Shown here: positions 46,457 through 54,620 of the stretch, one piece after another
Layout: the number at the start of each line of letters is the position of its first letter
How positions within the stretch are numbered: the stretch's first letter is position 1
Assembly (NCBI RefSeq): GCF_014203365.1
Contig: NZ_JACHIS010000001.1
Span: forward strand, 5,952,001-6,016,000
From: Actinoalloteichus hymeniacidonis
GTDB taxonomy: Bacteria; Actinomycetota; Actinomycetes; Mycobacteriales; Pseudonocardiaceae
Length of the DNA: 64,000 bases
Direction of reading: 5' to 3'
Made by a program: the position numbers and the translations under genes
The notes under the pieces: generated by a model
Database searches by the model: none
What the model saw: the letters and a program-made list of their open reading frames with translations, nothing else
What the model was told of the DNA's origin: nothing

Positions 46457-47014
46457 GTGCGGTCGGAGTCGTGGGCTTACGAGTTGGCGTGTGAACGTCT
46501 GTCGGTGTCGTTGCCGCAGCGGTGGGCGCATGTGGAGGCGGTGGCTCGGCGTGCCGGTACTGCAAGCGTGGTGGTGGGTGATGGTGCCGGGGTGTTGTGG
46601 ACTGCGGCGGTGTTGCATGACGTCGGGTATGCGCCGGAGTTGGCGGCGACCGGTCTGCACTCGTTGGATGGCGCTCGCTTCTTGCGCGGCCTCGGTGTGG
46701 ATGAGCGGGTCGTGGGTCTGGTGGCGTTTCACTCGGCTGCACGGTGGGATGCGGAGTTGGCTGGTCTTGCGTCGTCGTTGGGTGAGTTCGTTGATGAGGG
46801 TCCGACGGTGGTGCGGGATGCGTTGTGGTGGGCGGATATGACGGTCGGTCCTGATGGCGCGGTGGTGGGTTTCGAAGAGCGGATGGCGGAGGTTCGTCGG
46901 CGCTATGGCCCTGATCACGCGGTGAGCCGCGCTGTGAATGCCTCGCTGTCTGAGCGGGCGGAAGCGGTGAACCGTACTGAGTCGCGGCTTCGTGCTGCGG
47001 GGGTTCAGGTGTAG
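46457..47014 (+). CDS. HD-domain phosphohydrolase
   Basis: 185 aa. The metal ligands are RWAHVEAVARRA (His), AAVLHDVGYAPEL (HD) and LVAFHSAARWDAE, then ADMTVGPDG (late Asp). The enzyme probably hydrolyses a nucleotide or phosphoester. Start GTG 46457 or TTG 46454; no strong ribosome site. Convergent with the Nudix gene, with the two stops overlapping by 10 nt. HD and Nudix genes are common passengers of AICEs. Confidence 0.82.
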   Translation: MRSESWAYELACERLSVSLPQRWAHVEAVARRAGTASVVVGDGAGVLWTAAVLHDVGYAPELAATGLHSLDGARFLRGLGVDERVVGLVAFHSAARWDAELAGLASSLGEFVDEGPTVVRDALWWADMTVGPDGAVVGFEERMAEVRRRYGPDHAVSRAVNASLSERAEAVNRTESRLRAAGVQV

Positions 47015-47475
47015 AAGGGCTCGGTTCGTCCCTCGAATCCGTGCCGGATGCGGAGCTGGATCGAGGGGTGGATGTTCAGGTTGTCCACGTCTGAGCGCGG
47101 GACCCAAAGGGCTTCTTTGCTCTCGCTGCTGGTGCGGAGTCTTCCGCCGGTTGGTCGGGCTCGGAAGCAGATGGAGAATTCTTGGCGTACTTCGCCGTCG
47201 TCGTAGGCGATGACATGGGCGGGGTTGGAGTACAGGCCGATGACTCCTGTCGGTTCCACGGCTATCCCGGTTTCCTCGTCCACTTCGCGAACGACGGTCT
47301 GCGAGAGGGTTTCGCCGAGTTCGTGTTGTCCGCCGGGGATCGCATAGCGGTCGTTGTCGCTGCGTCGGATCATCAGTAGGTCGCCAGCCTCGTTGAGGAC
47401 GAAGGCGCTGACCGCGATAGCGATGCTGTTGGGCTGGGGCGCGTCGGGGTCGTGGAAGTGGTCGGTGCGTGTCAT
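47005..47475 (-). CDS. Nudix hydrolase, Pif-like immunity protein of the AICE
   Basis: 156 aa. The Nudix box GGQHELGETLSQTVVREVDEETGI fits G-x5-E-x7-REUxEExGU fully. In pSAM2 the Nudix protein Pif blocks entry of a second copy of the element; position beside the XRE regulator and Pra gene suggests the same role. A house-cleaning function on modified nucleotides is the alternative. It follows the XRE gene by 15 nt on the same strand. Confidence 0.85.
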   Translation of the reverse strand: MTRTDHFHDPDAPQPNSIAIAVSAFVLNEAGDLLMIRRSDNDRYAIPGGQHELGETLSQTVVREVDEETGIAVEPTGVIGLYSNPAHVIAYDDGEVRQEFSICFRARPTGGRLRTSSESKEALWVPRSDVDNLNIHPSIQLRIRHGFEGRTEPFYT

Positions 47476-47490
47476 CGGGGCGGCTCCTGA

Positions 47491-48234
47491 TCAGAAGTCG
47501 GCTGGTTTGGACTCGGCCCAGACTGTTTCGAAGCTTTCCGAGTAGGTCTCGAACACGTCGCCTGCGGAGAGTCTGCGTAGATGCAGTGCGGGGGCGTGGG
47601 CTCCTTGGAAGCCGTAGACGTGGGTGTTGATGACCATCTCGTCGTCGAAGCGAAACACTGAGTTGTACAGCGTCGTCTTGTGGAATCTCAGCTCGACGCC
47701 GGGCACGGCTCGAAGCGGTCGATAGAACGCCAGTGCATTGCGGATACGACCTCCGAGGGTGGCCTTGCCCAACTGTTCCTCTTCGCTACGCCGCACGACC
47801 TCGCGGCTTGCCGGGTCGCCGAACAACAGGCGGATCTGTGCCCCGTTCTCGGCTTTCTTGGCGAGGTCTTTCACGAAGGTCGGCCGCTCGACTAGGAAGA
47901 GTCCGGCGTGAACGAGGATCTCCACCTGCTTGGTCGCCTCGCTGATGAGTCGGTCCCAGAGTTCGACCGGGATGGCGTTGCGATGCGGGTAGACCTTCAC
48001 GACCTCGGAGACACCGACCTCTGCCTTGCGTTCGGCGGGCAGTGCGTCCGGCCATAGGTAATTCTCGGATTCTCGGACCATCGCGGCGATGGTGTGCCGG
48101 TGTTTCGGGTAGGGCAGCCGATTCTTTGTGATCCACCGCTCCACGGTTTTGCGGTCGACGTTGGCCGCGCGGGCGACGTGATCGAGGTTGAGGCCCTGCT
48201 TCAGCAGTGCTTCCCGTAGTCGTTCGTTGGGCAT
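47491..48234 (-). CDS. XRE-type regulator with C-terminal phospholipase-D-like domain
   Basis: 247 aa. ATG 48234 (MPNERLREALLKQG) follows GAAGGGG. The N-terminal helix-turn-helix is LNLDHVARAANVDRKTVERWITKNRLP. The C-terminal half (LISEATKQVEILVHAGLFLVER, then VELRFHKTTLYNSVFRFDDEMVINTHV) resembles the PLD-like fold of regulators in many AICEs, with a single H-x-K. It probably represses the divergent Pra-like gene and itself; candidate operators lie in the shared intergenic region. Confidence 0.8.
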   Translation of the reverse strand: MPNERLREALLKQGLNLDHVARAANVDRKTVERWITKNRLPYPKHRHTIAAMVRESENYLWPDALPAERKAEVGVSEVVKVYPHRNAIPVELWDRLISEATKQVEILVHAGLFLVERPTFVKDLAKKAENGAQIRLLFGDPASREVVRRSEEEQLGKATLGGRIRNALAFYRPLRAVPGVELRFHKTTLYNSVFRFDDEMVINTHVYGFQGAHAPALHLRRLSAGDVFETYSESFETVWAESKPADF

Positions 48235-48245
48235 GATCACCCCTT

Positions 48246-48298
48246 CGGGGACATTGAGGGACGTCTCCAAACGTAGCAGGGACGTCCTGAGAAGTCCC
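48246..48298. promoter_or_regulatory. Candidate operators in the XRE / Pra divergent region
   Basis: GGGACGTC occurs at 48258-48265 and 48279-48286, a 21-bp spacing (two helical turns). A related GGGGACAT lies at 48247 and an inverted GGGACTTC at 48291-48298. The same-face spacing suits cooperative binding of a repressor. Confidence 0.5.
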
Positions 48299-48386
48299 AC
48301 TGTGTGGTGTGTACGTCCTGCGGAAACGCCGATTGTGGTGGTCAGAGTCGCCGTAATGACTCGGCGACATGACCTCTGGAGGCGTT

Positions 48387-48806
48387 ATGCCTGTACCCAA
48401 CGGTTATCGGTTCTCGGTTCCCTTCGACGACGTGTTCCCGGATGGGGCGTTCGTGCTGGGTGTCGAGCAGGGGATGGATTTCGACAACGGCCAGCGTCGC
48501 CCGGCTAAGGACAAGGTCACGGGCCGTCTGGTGTGGAACGTGCAGGTCACCGACCCGGCTGCCAACGGTCGCAACACCGGGGTCGTGGTGAAGATCGCCG
48601 CTGACGTGCAGCCGATTCCGCCCGATGCCCTGCCGGGGACGCCGTTTCGGCCGGTGTTCTTCGAAGGGTTGACCGCGACGGCCTACGAGCAGAACGGGCG
48701 GGTGGCGTTCAGCCTGCGGGCGGCATCGATGCGGGCGCCCGGTGCCGGTGCGGGTCGGTCCTCGGCGGGCAAGACGTCCCAGCCCACCGCACAGGCTGCG
48801 GCGTGA
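48387..48806 (+). CDS. Pra-like replication/integration/excision activator
   Basis: 139 aa. ATG 48387 (MPVPNGYRFSVPFDDVFP) follows GGAGG. The order FPDGAFVLGVEQGMDFDNGQRRPAKDKVTGRLVWNVQVTDP, VVVKIAADVQPIPPDA and PGTPFRPVFFEGLTATAY is that of Pra-family proteins of AICEs, with an Ala/Ser-rich tail. In pSAM2 Pra switches the element from integrated to replicating state by activating repSA, xis and int. It leads a plus-strand operon that ends with int. Confidence 0.82.
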   Translation: MPVPNGYRFSVPFDDVFPDGAFVLGVEQGMDFDNGQRRPAKDKVTGRLVWNVQVTDPAANGRNTGVVVKIAADVQPIPPDALPGTPFRPVFFEGLTATAYEQNGRVAFSLRAASMRAPGAGAGRSSAGKTSQPTAQAAA

Positions 48807-49033
48807 GGGCGGGGAACCCGATGCGCGACATGGTCACTGTGCACCTCACGGCCGATCTGCCCGTGCGAGTCCGGGCCCTGCCGTTCGCCGATCGCGTGGA
48901 GATCCGACTCGGCAAGGCATTCCCGGTGGCGCTGGTCATCGATCGCGGTGCGTTGACCCGGCTGAGTTCGGCTGTGTCGGAAGGCATCGCGGCGCTGGAA
49001 GCCGCCGACGGACACCGCGAGGGGGACCGATGA
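48803..49033 (+). CDS. Small AICE protein, unknown
   Basis: 76 aa from GTG 48803 (or ATG 48821). The start overlaps the Pra stop (GTGA) and its stop overlaps the next ATG, so it is translationally coupled on both sides. LPVRVRALPFADRVEIRLGKAF is the only notable segment; no motif recognised. Conserved position rather than sequence supports the call. Confidence 0.65.
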   Translation: MRAGNPMRDMVTVHLTADLPVRVRALPFADRVEIRLGKAFPVALVIDRGALTRLSSAVSEGIAALEAADGHREGDR

Positions 49034-49395
49034 CAACCGCACCTCGGCTCGTCGTGCTGCCCGCAGTCGGTGCGTGCGCGGTCTTCGGCGCGAACCTTCC
49101 CGGACGCGGGCCTACGTTCCTGTTGGATCTGGGCGCGGTCCATGTGGAGATCCCGATTCCGCCGGACAAGCTCAGCCGGGCGTGTATGGCGGACTTCCTG
49201 CGCACGCTGTCCTTCGCCGCCGACCGCGCTAGCGAGTGGCTCGACCATGCTGCCGGACCGGCGGGCGGAACCGTGATCACCCCCGAGCCACCCACCGGCA
49301 TCCCGCAGGGTCGGGGGCGCCACTGCTGGCCCGAAAAGGACCAGGACCCACCGGATCGCGGGATCAGCGGCTCCGGGTGGTGGTCCTCGTCATGA
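49030..49395 (+). CDS. Small AICE protein, unknown
   Basis: 121 aa from ATG 49030, coupled to the preceding gene by an ATGA overlap. N-terminal half alpha/beta-like (LLDLGAVHVEIPIPPDKL), C-terminal tail Pro/Gly/Trp-rich. No family recognised. Confidence 0.65.
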   Translation: MTTAPRLVVLPAVGACAVFGANLPGRGPTFLLDLGAVHVEIPIPPDKLSRACMADFLRTLSFAADRASEWLDHAAGPAGGTVITPEPPTGIPQGRGRHCWPEKDQDPPDRGISGSGWWSSS

Positions 49396-49562
49396 GACGT
49401 GTCTTGGTGTGGTCGCGGCGTCATATCGGCTGGTTCTGCCGCACGCGCGGATGCCGGGAATGGGTCCGCACGCCTCGCGGGAAGTGCGCGGACTGTCGGG
49501 CGAGAGTCCCGACGATCGGGGTGTATCCGGGGGCGTTTCGTAACTGCCGCCCGAGCGACTGA
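49392..49562 (+). CDS. Small Cys-rich AICE protein
   Basis: 56 aa from ATG 49392, ATGA-coupled to the previous gene. WFCRTRGCREW and KCADCRARV make a possible CC/CxxC zinc site. Basic. Function unknown. Confidence 0.6.
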   Translation: MRRVLVWSRRHIGWFCRTRGCREWVRTPRGKCADCRARVPTIGVYPGAFRNCRPSD

Positions 49563-49611
49563 CTGACAAGACCACCCGCTGAACAACAAAGCGGGTGTGG
49601 GAAAGGGAAAG

Positions 49612-49654
49612 GCGCAGAGGCGGTTATAGGCCTGGAAACCGGCCGCCTCTGCGC
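49612..49654. other. Long hairpin between AICE small genes
   Basis: A perfect 12-bp stem GCGCAGAGGCGG / CCGCCTCTGCGC (49612-49623 with 49643-49654), 19-nt loop, with TTTTT about 17 nt beyond. A second 8-bp hairpin (CACCCGCT / AGCGGGTG, 49573-49597) precedes it. Could attenuate or terminate transcription ahead of the translocase. Confidence 0.5.
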
Positions 49655-49691
49655 TGTCCACTTCAACCATTTTTAAACGGAGTGAACAGCC

Positions 49692-49877
49692 ATGAGCTTA
49701 GAGCAACCACGCAACGTGTCAAGTCCTCACTTAACGTCAGGTCCGCGTCGGTGCCCCACCTGCAAGAAGTTCGGCAAATTCGCCCCCGGCCACCCCTCAT
49801 GCCTGCGCTGCCTCGGTTGGCTTCCCCTCGATTTCGGTCCGGCCGTGAACTCGGTGCGGGGTGGTCGCAATGCCTGA
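49692..49877 (+). CDS. Small zinc-ribbon-like AICE protein
   Basis: 61 aa from ATG 49692, with GGAG about ten bases upstream. CPTCKKFGKFAPGHPSCLRC is a CxxC...CxxC zinc ribbon. Its stop overlaps the start of the translocase gene (ATGCCTGA). Function unknown, perhaps a DNA or protein adaptor. Confidence 0.65.
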   Translation: MSLEQPRNVSSPHLTSGPRRCPTCKKFGKFAPGHPSCLRCLGWLPLDFGPAVNSVRGGRNA

Positions 49878-51393
49878 GCGCAGCAGGTGGATCGACCCCG
49901 CACCGCTGGAAGTCGCCCGGCCTCGGTTGCCGTGGTGGACGCACTCGCCCCGGTGGGCGCTGGTCCTGGTGGCGCCGCTGATCGCCGTCGGGTTGGCCGT
50001 GTGGCTGACGGTCGTGGTGGCGAGGAAGGCGGCGCGGTATCCGTTGGCCTTCGCCGTGGTCCTGGTGCTCGTCGTCGCCTGGCACGGGTGGGGTTGGCCG
50101 GTGGCCCTGATCCTCGGCGCAATCCTGGCCCTGGTGTTGGTGGGCTGGTGGTGGCGGTTTCGGCCGTCGTTCGTGCGCCTGGTGCTCGTCGAGATCCGCT
50201 CGGAATGGCGACGACTGATCGTCTACACCCCGGTGTGGTTACGCACCATGCGGTTCTGCCACCTCGAACGCACCGTCAACGGCAAGGTCCACGTCCCGAC
50301 GTTCATCCGAGTGCGCGCTGATGGGTGGCGGGACCGGGTCACCGTCAAGTTATTGCACGGTCAAACACCCGGTGAGTTCGAAACCCGTGCCGAGGCCTTG
50401 GCGCACTCCTTCGACGCCCGAACGTGCCGCGTCCGCGTCGTGGGGCCTCGCCGGATCGTGCTCGACCTGATCCACGGCGACCCACTCACCCAACCCGTCC
50501 CGCCGCCATCCCTGCCCGATGGCACCGACGACACCACCCCCACCAAGGACCTGGAACGCGTTCCCGTCGGCACCACCGAAACCGGACGACCTTGGTTACT
50601 GCGGCTCTTCGGCTCCCACCTCCTGGCCGTCGGCGCGACAGGGGCGGGTAAGGCCTCAGTGGTCTGGTCCCTGCTCTGGTCTCTCGCTCCAATGCTGCGC
50701 TCCGGCCTCATCCGGGTCTATGGGATCGATCCCAAGGGTGGGATGGAGCTCGGCAAAGCACCGGAGCTGTTCCACCGGCTGGTGTTCGACAACGGCCTTG
50801 CTGCGGTAAAACTCCTCGAAGAACTCGCCACGGAAGTGAAGCAACGGGCGGCCTCGTTCCGAGGTAGCAAGCGCAGGTGGTCTGTCGACTGTGGAGTGCC
50901 GTTCTTGCTCCTGGTGGTCGATGAACTCGCCGACGTCGTGGCCTACCAAACCGACCGCAAACTCAAAGAACGCGCCAACTCGGCATTGCAGACCATCACC
51001 AGCCAAGGCCGCGCACCCGGCGTCTGCGTGATCGGAGAGATCCAAGACCCACGCAAGGAAATCCTGAGCTTCCGACACCTGTTCCCCACCCGCATCGCCC
51101 TGCGGCTGGATGAGCCCGGCCAGGTGGACATGGTCCTCGGCGACGGTGTTCGGGAACGCGGAGCAGTCGCACACGAGATCTCCGAAACCACCCCCGGTGT
51201 CGCGTGGGTGAAGTACACCGACCGACGGGAACCCGTCCGCGCTCGCGCGTTCCACATCACCGACGGCGACCTTGATCGACTCGTGGACTACGTCACCGCC
51301 GATGCCACCGACTCGGCAACGGTGCACGAGCTGCCTGCACGGACGGTTGACGCTGATCCGGACGCTGATGACGTGGTCGGTGAGGCGGCATGA
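49870..51393 (+). CDS. FtsK/SpoIIIE-type DNA translocase, TraSA-like
   Basis: 507 aa. Two or more N-terminal helices (LVLVAPLIAVGLAVWLTVVVA, VALILGAILALVLVGWWW). The motor has Walker A GATGAGKA (about 255; Ala in place of Ser/Thr, where related TraSA proteins often have Gly) and Walker B FLLLVVDELADVV, then SQGRAPGVCVIGEIQDPRKE. It moves double-stranded DNA between hyphae in AICE conjugation. ATG 49870; the stop overlaps the initiator start (ATGA). Confidence 0.9.
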   Translation: MPERSRWIDPAPLEVARPRLPWWTHSPRWALVLVAPLIAVGLAVWLTVVVARKAARYPLAFAVVLVLVVAWHGWGWPVALILGAILALVLVGWWWRFRPSFVRLVLVEIRSEWRRLIVYTPVWLRTMRFCHLERTVNGKVHVPTFIRVRADGWRDRVTVKLLHGQTPGEFETRAEALAHSFDARTCRVRVVGPRRIVLDLIHGDPLTQPVPPPSLPDGTDDTTPTKDLERVPVGTTETGRPWLLRLFGSHLLAVGATGAGKASVVWSLLWSLAPMLRSGLIRVYGIDPKGGMELGKAPELFHRLVFDNGLAAVKLLEELATEVKQRAASFRGSKRRWSVDCGVPFLLLVVDELADVVAYQTDRKLKERANSALQTITSQGRAPGVCVIGEIQDPRKEILSFRHLFPTRIALRLDEPGQVDMVLGDGVRERGAVAHEISETTPGVAWVKYTDRREPVRARAFHITDGDLDRLVDYVTADATDSATVHELPARTVDADPDADDVVGEAA

Positions 51394-53039
51394 GTACCGA
51401 ACTCACCACCACACCCACCGACGTTCAGGGCCACACCCGCGCAGAGCGGATGCGCCAACCCCTCGCGGGGAAGGTCCTCGAGGCCACCGCCGACCACCAC
51501 GGGGTGTGTATCCGGCCGTTCATGATGGAGACCGTCGACTACGACACCGGCGACATGCGCTACGTCGGCGTCCCCTGCGGCTCCACCGTCGAATCCATCT
51601 GCGGGCCGTGTGCTCGCAAGGCTCGGGCTCTGCGGCGAACCCAATGCCGCGAGGGCTGGCACCTGGATGAGGAACCGGACTTCACCCCGGAACCACCGAC
51701 CGAACAACAACGACTCCTGACGACCTACCGCGCGGACCTGGTCACCGACTACCGCAAGGCCCTGGCCGAGGGTGCCGAGACCGACGCTGAGGAACTCCGG
51801 GAAGCCATCCGGGATGCTGACACCGATCTTCGGGACCTCGGTGTCCGGGGGAAGCTCCCGAACCCCGATGTGCCAGCCAAGGCGGCCCGGAAGCGCTCGA
51901 CCCGGCGACGGCAAGACGCCCCGAATCTCCCTCGCCGCAGAGTGGAGAAGCGGACGGTCGGCCGTGAATACGCGGGCAAGTTCCGACCCTCGATGTTCAT
52001 CACGTTGACCCTGGACACCTACGGCAAGGTCCGCCGCGACGGGACTCCGGTGAACTTCGCGACGTATGACTATCGCCGTGCTGCCCGCGACATCGTGCAC
52101 TTCGCCGCACTGGTCGATCGGTGGTGGCAGAACCTCCGACGCTGCCTCGGCTGGGACGTCCAGTACTTCGCCACCGTCGAACCACAGAAGCGCGGGGCGC
52201 CGCATCTGCACGCCGCTATCCGCGGTTCCATCCCGCACGACGTCGTCAAGCAGGTCACTGCGGCCACCTATCACCAAGTCTGGTGGCCGCACCACAACCA
52301 GCCCGTCTACGACGGCACGCACCTGCCCGTTTGGGACCACGACCGGCGCAGCTTCGTCGACCCCGACACCCGGCAAGCACTGCCCACCTGGGATGAGGCC
52401 GTCGCCGATTTGGAGGTGCCCGTGCATGTCTCGACGTTCGGGGAACAGGTCCACTCGAAAGGCATCCTCGGCGGCACCCCAGAAGCCGGACGCCACATCG
52501 GGTATCTGACCAAGTACCTCACCAAATCGGTCTCCGAGGTCGTCGAACAAGACACCACCCGACAACGCGAACACGCCGACCGGTTGCACGCCGAACTCTC
52601 GATCACCCCGTGCTCACCCCGATGCCCGATCTGGCTGCGCTACGGCGTTCAACCCCAAGGTGCTCGCTCTCAGATGGCCTCCGCCCACTGCAAGGGGAAA
52701 GCCCACCGACGCGCCACCCTCGGCCTGCCCGGCCGACGGGTGCTGGTGTCCCGCAAGTGGTCCGGGAAATCCCTGGCCGACCACCGAGCCGACCGCAAGC
52801 GCTTCGTCGTCGAAACCCTGGCCGCCGCCGGGATCGAGAAACCACCACGGGACAGCCCACGGCTGGGCTGGCAGAAGGTCCGACCCGGCGACCCCGGCGT
52901 ACCACCACGCGCACACGTCCTCATGCACGCCATCTCTGAGCGCCTCACCTGGAAAACCGAATACGACCGAGCACTCCAAGCAGCACAACCACCACCAGGC
53001 GGCGAACCACATCTTTCGGCAACTCCTATCGCAGCCTGA
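51390..53039 (+). CDS. RepSA-like rolling-circle replication initiator (HUH)
   Basis: 549 aa. A Cys-rich N-terminus (CGPCARKARALRRTQC) precedes the three Rep motifs: FITLTLDTYG (about 203), the HUH metal site PHLHAAIRG (about 271) and the nicking-Tyr region GYLTKYLTKS (about 371). It nicks the double-strand origin to replicate the excised element. In pSAM2 the origin lies within repSA; I did not locate it here. ATGA overlap with the translocase. Confidence 0.93.
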   Translation: MSTELTTTPTDVQGHTRAERMRQPLAGKVLEATADHHGVCIRPFMMETVDYDTGDMRYVGVPCGSTVESICGPCARKARALRRTQCREGWHLDEEPDFTPEPPTEQQRLLTTYRADLVTDYRKALAEGAETDAEELREAIRDADTDLRDLGVRGKLPNPDVPAKAARKRSTRRRQDAPNLPRRRVEKRTVGREYAGKFRPSMFITLTLDTYGKVRRDGTPVNFATYDYRRAARDIVHFAALVDRWWQNLRRCLGWDVQYFATVEPQKRGAPHLHAAIRGSIPHDVVKQVTAATYHQVWWPHHNQPVYDGTHLPVWDHDRRSFVDPDTRQALPTWDEAVADLEVPVHVSTFGEQVHSKGILGGTPEAGRHIGYLTKYLTKSVSEVVEQDTTRQREHADRLHAELSITPCSPRCPIWLRYGVQPQGARSQMASAHCKGKAHRRATLGLPGRRVLVSRKWSGKSLADHRADRKRFVVETLAAAGIEKPPRDSPRLGWQKVRPGDPGVPPRAHVLMHAISERLTWKTEYDRALQAAQPPPGGEPHLSATPIAA

Positions 53040-53055
53040 TGACCTGGGGGAACAG

Positions 53056-53244
53056 ATGGACAAGTTGTTGTATCGAGTCGAAGAAGCGGCGGCGATCTTG
53101 AGCATTGGCCGTACTCGAACGTTCGGGCTGATCAATTCGGGTGAGCTTCGGTCGGTGCGGATCGGCGGCAGTCGTCGGGTTCCCCGTGCTGCGTTGGCCG
53201 AGTTCCTGCATTCCTTGGAATCCGAGCAGGCGGAGGCGGCGTGA
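53056..53244 (+). CDS. xis: Excisionase Xis (MerR-like HTH)
   Basis: 62 aa from ATG 53056 (MDKLLYRVEEAAAILSIG). The winged-helix signature RVEEAAAILSIGRTRTFGLINSGELRSVRIGGSRRVP is that of AICE excisionases. It overlaps the int start (GTGA), so the two are coupled. Confidence 0.92.
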   Translation: MDKLLYRVEEAAAILSIGRTRTFGLINSGELRSVRIGGSRRVPRAALAEFLHSLESEQAEAA

Positions 53245-54542
53245 TGGAAGAGCAACGCACGCGGAAGCCGAATGGGCGATCATCCATCTATCTCGGTGCG
53301 GATAAGTTGTGGCACGGCTGGGTCACGGTCGGCGTGAAGCAAGACGGCTCGCTCGACCGTAGGCACGTCAAGAGGAAGACAGAGAAGAGCGCAACTCAGG
53401 CGGTGCAGGCGCTGGAGAAACAGCGTGATGCCGGAAAGTCGCGGAAAGCCGGTCGTTCGCCCACGGTTCAAGACTGGATGACGGTCTACCTCGACACGAT
53501 CGCCGTGCAGAAGGTGGCGCCTCGCACCTACGACGATTACTGGTCGAAGACGCGCAACTGGATCATTCCTCTCCTCGGCCAACATCGCCTTGATCGGCTG
53601 GAGGCGGAGCACCTGGACGCGATGTACGGGAGCATGTTCCGGGCGAAGTTGGCACCGTCGCACGTCCTCAAGGTGCATCGCATCCTTTCTCGGGCGCTGA
53701 AGATCGCAGTTCGACGCGGGAAGGTCGCCCGCAACGTGGCCGAGTTGATCGACCCACCGACGGCAGAACGGGTGGAGCAACAACATCTGAGCCGTGGCGA
53801 ATCGCGCAATGTTCTCGCCGCCTGTGCGGGTAGACGGAACGGCGCTCGATGGTCTGTTGGGCTGGCGTGTGGCCTACGGCAGGGTGAGGTGTTGGGGCTG
53901 CGGTGGCAGTACGTCGATCTGGAGACCGGCGACGTGCGGATCTGGTGGCAGGCACAGCGCAACACCTGGCGGCACGGCTGTACGGACGCGCACGCTTGTG
54001 GATCGGCCTTCCACAAGAAGTCGTGCAAGCGGAAGTGCGCCACGCACAAGGGCAAGTGCCCCCGGCCCTGTCCGCCTGGCTGCGTGAGTCACGCTCGACA
54101 CTGCCCCGATCGGCATGGCGGCGGTGTGGTGTTCCGGAAGCCAAAGGGCACGGGACGGCGGACGATCACACTGCCCGGTCCGTTGGTCGCCCTGTTACGG
54201 CGACAACGCACCCGGCAACAGACGGAACGACAGACAGCAGGCTCAACGTGGGAGGACTGGGACCTCGTCTTCTGCCAGCCGAACGGCCGACCGATCGATC
54301 ATCGGAAGGATTGGGAGGAGTGGGGCGAGCTGCTGCGGGCGGCAGGCGTTCGCTACGTCCGCCCGCACGATGCCCGGCACACGGCAGGGACGCTGTTAGC
54401 GGAACAGGGCGTGCACGTCCGTACGATCCAAGCGATTCTCGGTCACTCCGACGTGCGCACCACCGAGGGCTACACGCACGTCAGTAGCCAGATGACCCGG
54501 GACGCGGCCGAGCTGATGGGCTCCGCCCTCTGGGCCGAGTAG
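53241..54542 (+). CDS. int: Site-specific tyrosine recombinase (integrase)
   Basis: 433 aa from GTG 53241 (or ATG 53244). An arm-binding N-terminus and core-binding domain are followed by the catalytic R213 (GLRQGEVLGLRW), HxxR (HDARHTAG, 376-379), H402 (LGHSDVRTT) and nucleophile Y411 (GYTHV). An unusual insertion at about 247-288 holds eight Cys (CTDAHACGS, SCKRKC, KCPRPCPPGC), likely zinc-binding. Adjacent to attR in tRNA-Thr, as expected. Confidence 0.95.
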   Translation: MMEEQRTRKPNGRSSIYLGADKLWHGWVTVGVKQDGSLDRRHVKRKTEKSATQAVQALEKQRDAGKSRKAGRSPTVQDWMTVYLDTIAVQKVAPRTYDDYWSKTRNWIIPLLGQHRLDRLEAEHLDAMYGSMFRAKLAPSHVLKVHRILSRALKIAVRRGKVARNVAELIDPPTAERVEQQHLSRGESRNVLAACAGRRNGARWSVGLACGLRQGEVLGLRWQYVDLETGDVRIWWQAQRNTWRHGCTDAHACGSAFHKKSCKRKCATHKGKCPRPCPPGCVSHARHCPDRHGGGVVFRKPKGTGRRTITLPGPLVALLRRQRTRQQTERQTAGSTWEDWDLVFCQPNGRPIDHRKDWEEWGELLRAAGVRYVRPHDARHTAGTLLAEQGVHVRTIQAILGHSDVRTTEGYTHVSSQMTRDAAELMGSALWAE

Positions 54543-54549
54543 CAAACGC

Positions 54550-54572
54550 AAATGCAACCCAAACTGCAACCC
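54550..54572 (+). repeat. Arm-type integrase repeat pair, right AICE end
   Basis: AAATGCAACCC at 54550-54560 and AACTGCAACCC at 54562-54572 (12-bp period). They match the pair at 43599-43621 and lie about 50 bp from attR, so both flank attP in the excised circle. Confidence 0.55.
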
Positions 54573-54581
54573 TGCACGACA

Positions 54582-54612
54582 CAGGCCCTTCCCGAATACC
54601 GGGAAGGGCCTG
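54582..54612. terminator. Hairpin between int and tRNA-Thr
   Basis: A perfect 12-bp stem CAGGCCCTTCCC / GGGAAGGGCCTG (54582-54593 with 54601-54612). It can serve both converging units. Confidence 0.7.
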
Positions 54613-54620
54613 GTCACTGC

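Noticed and set aside
46310-47107. Minus-strand frame opposite the HD gene
   Set aside because: Pro/His/Arg/Thr-rich shadow of the plus-strand HD gene, with no ribosome site.
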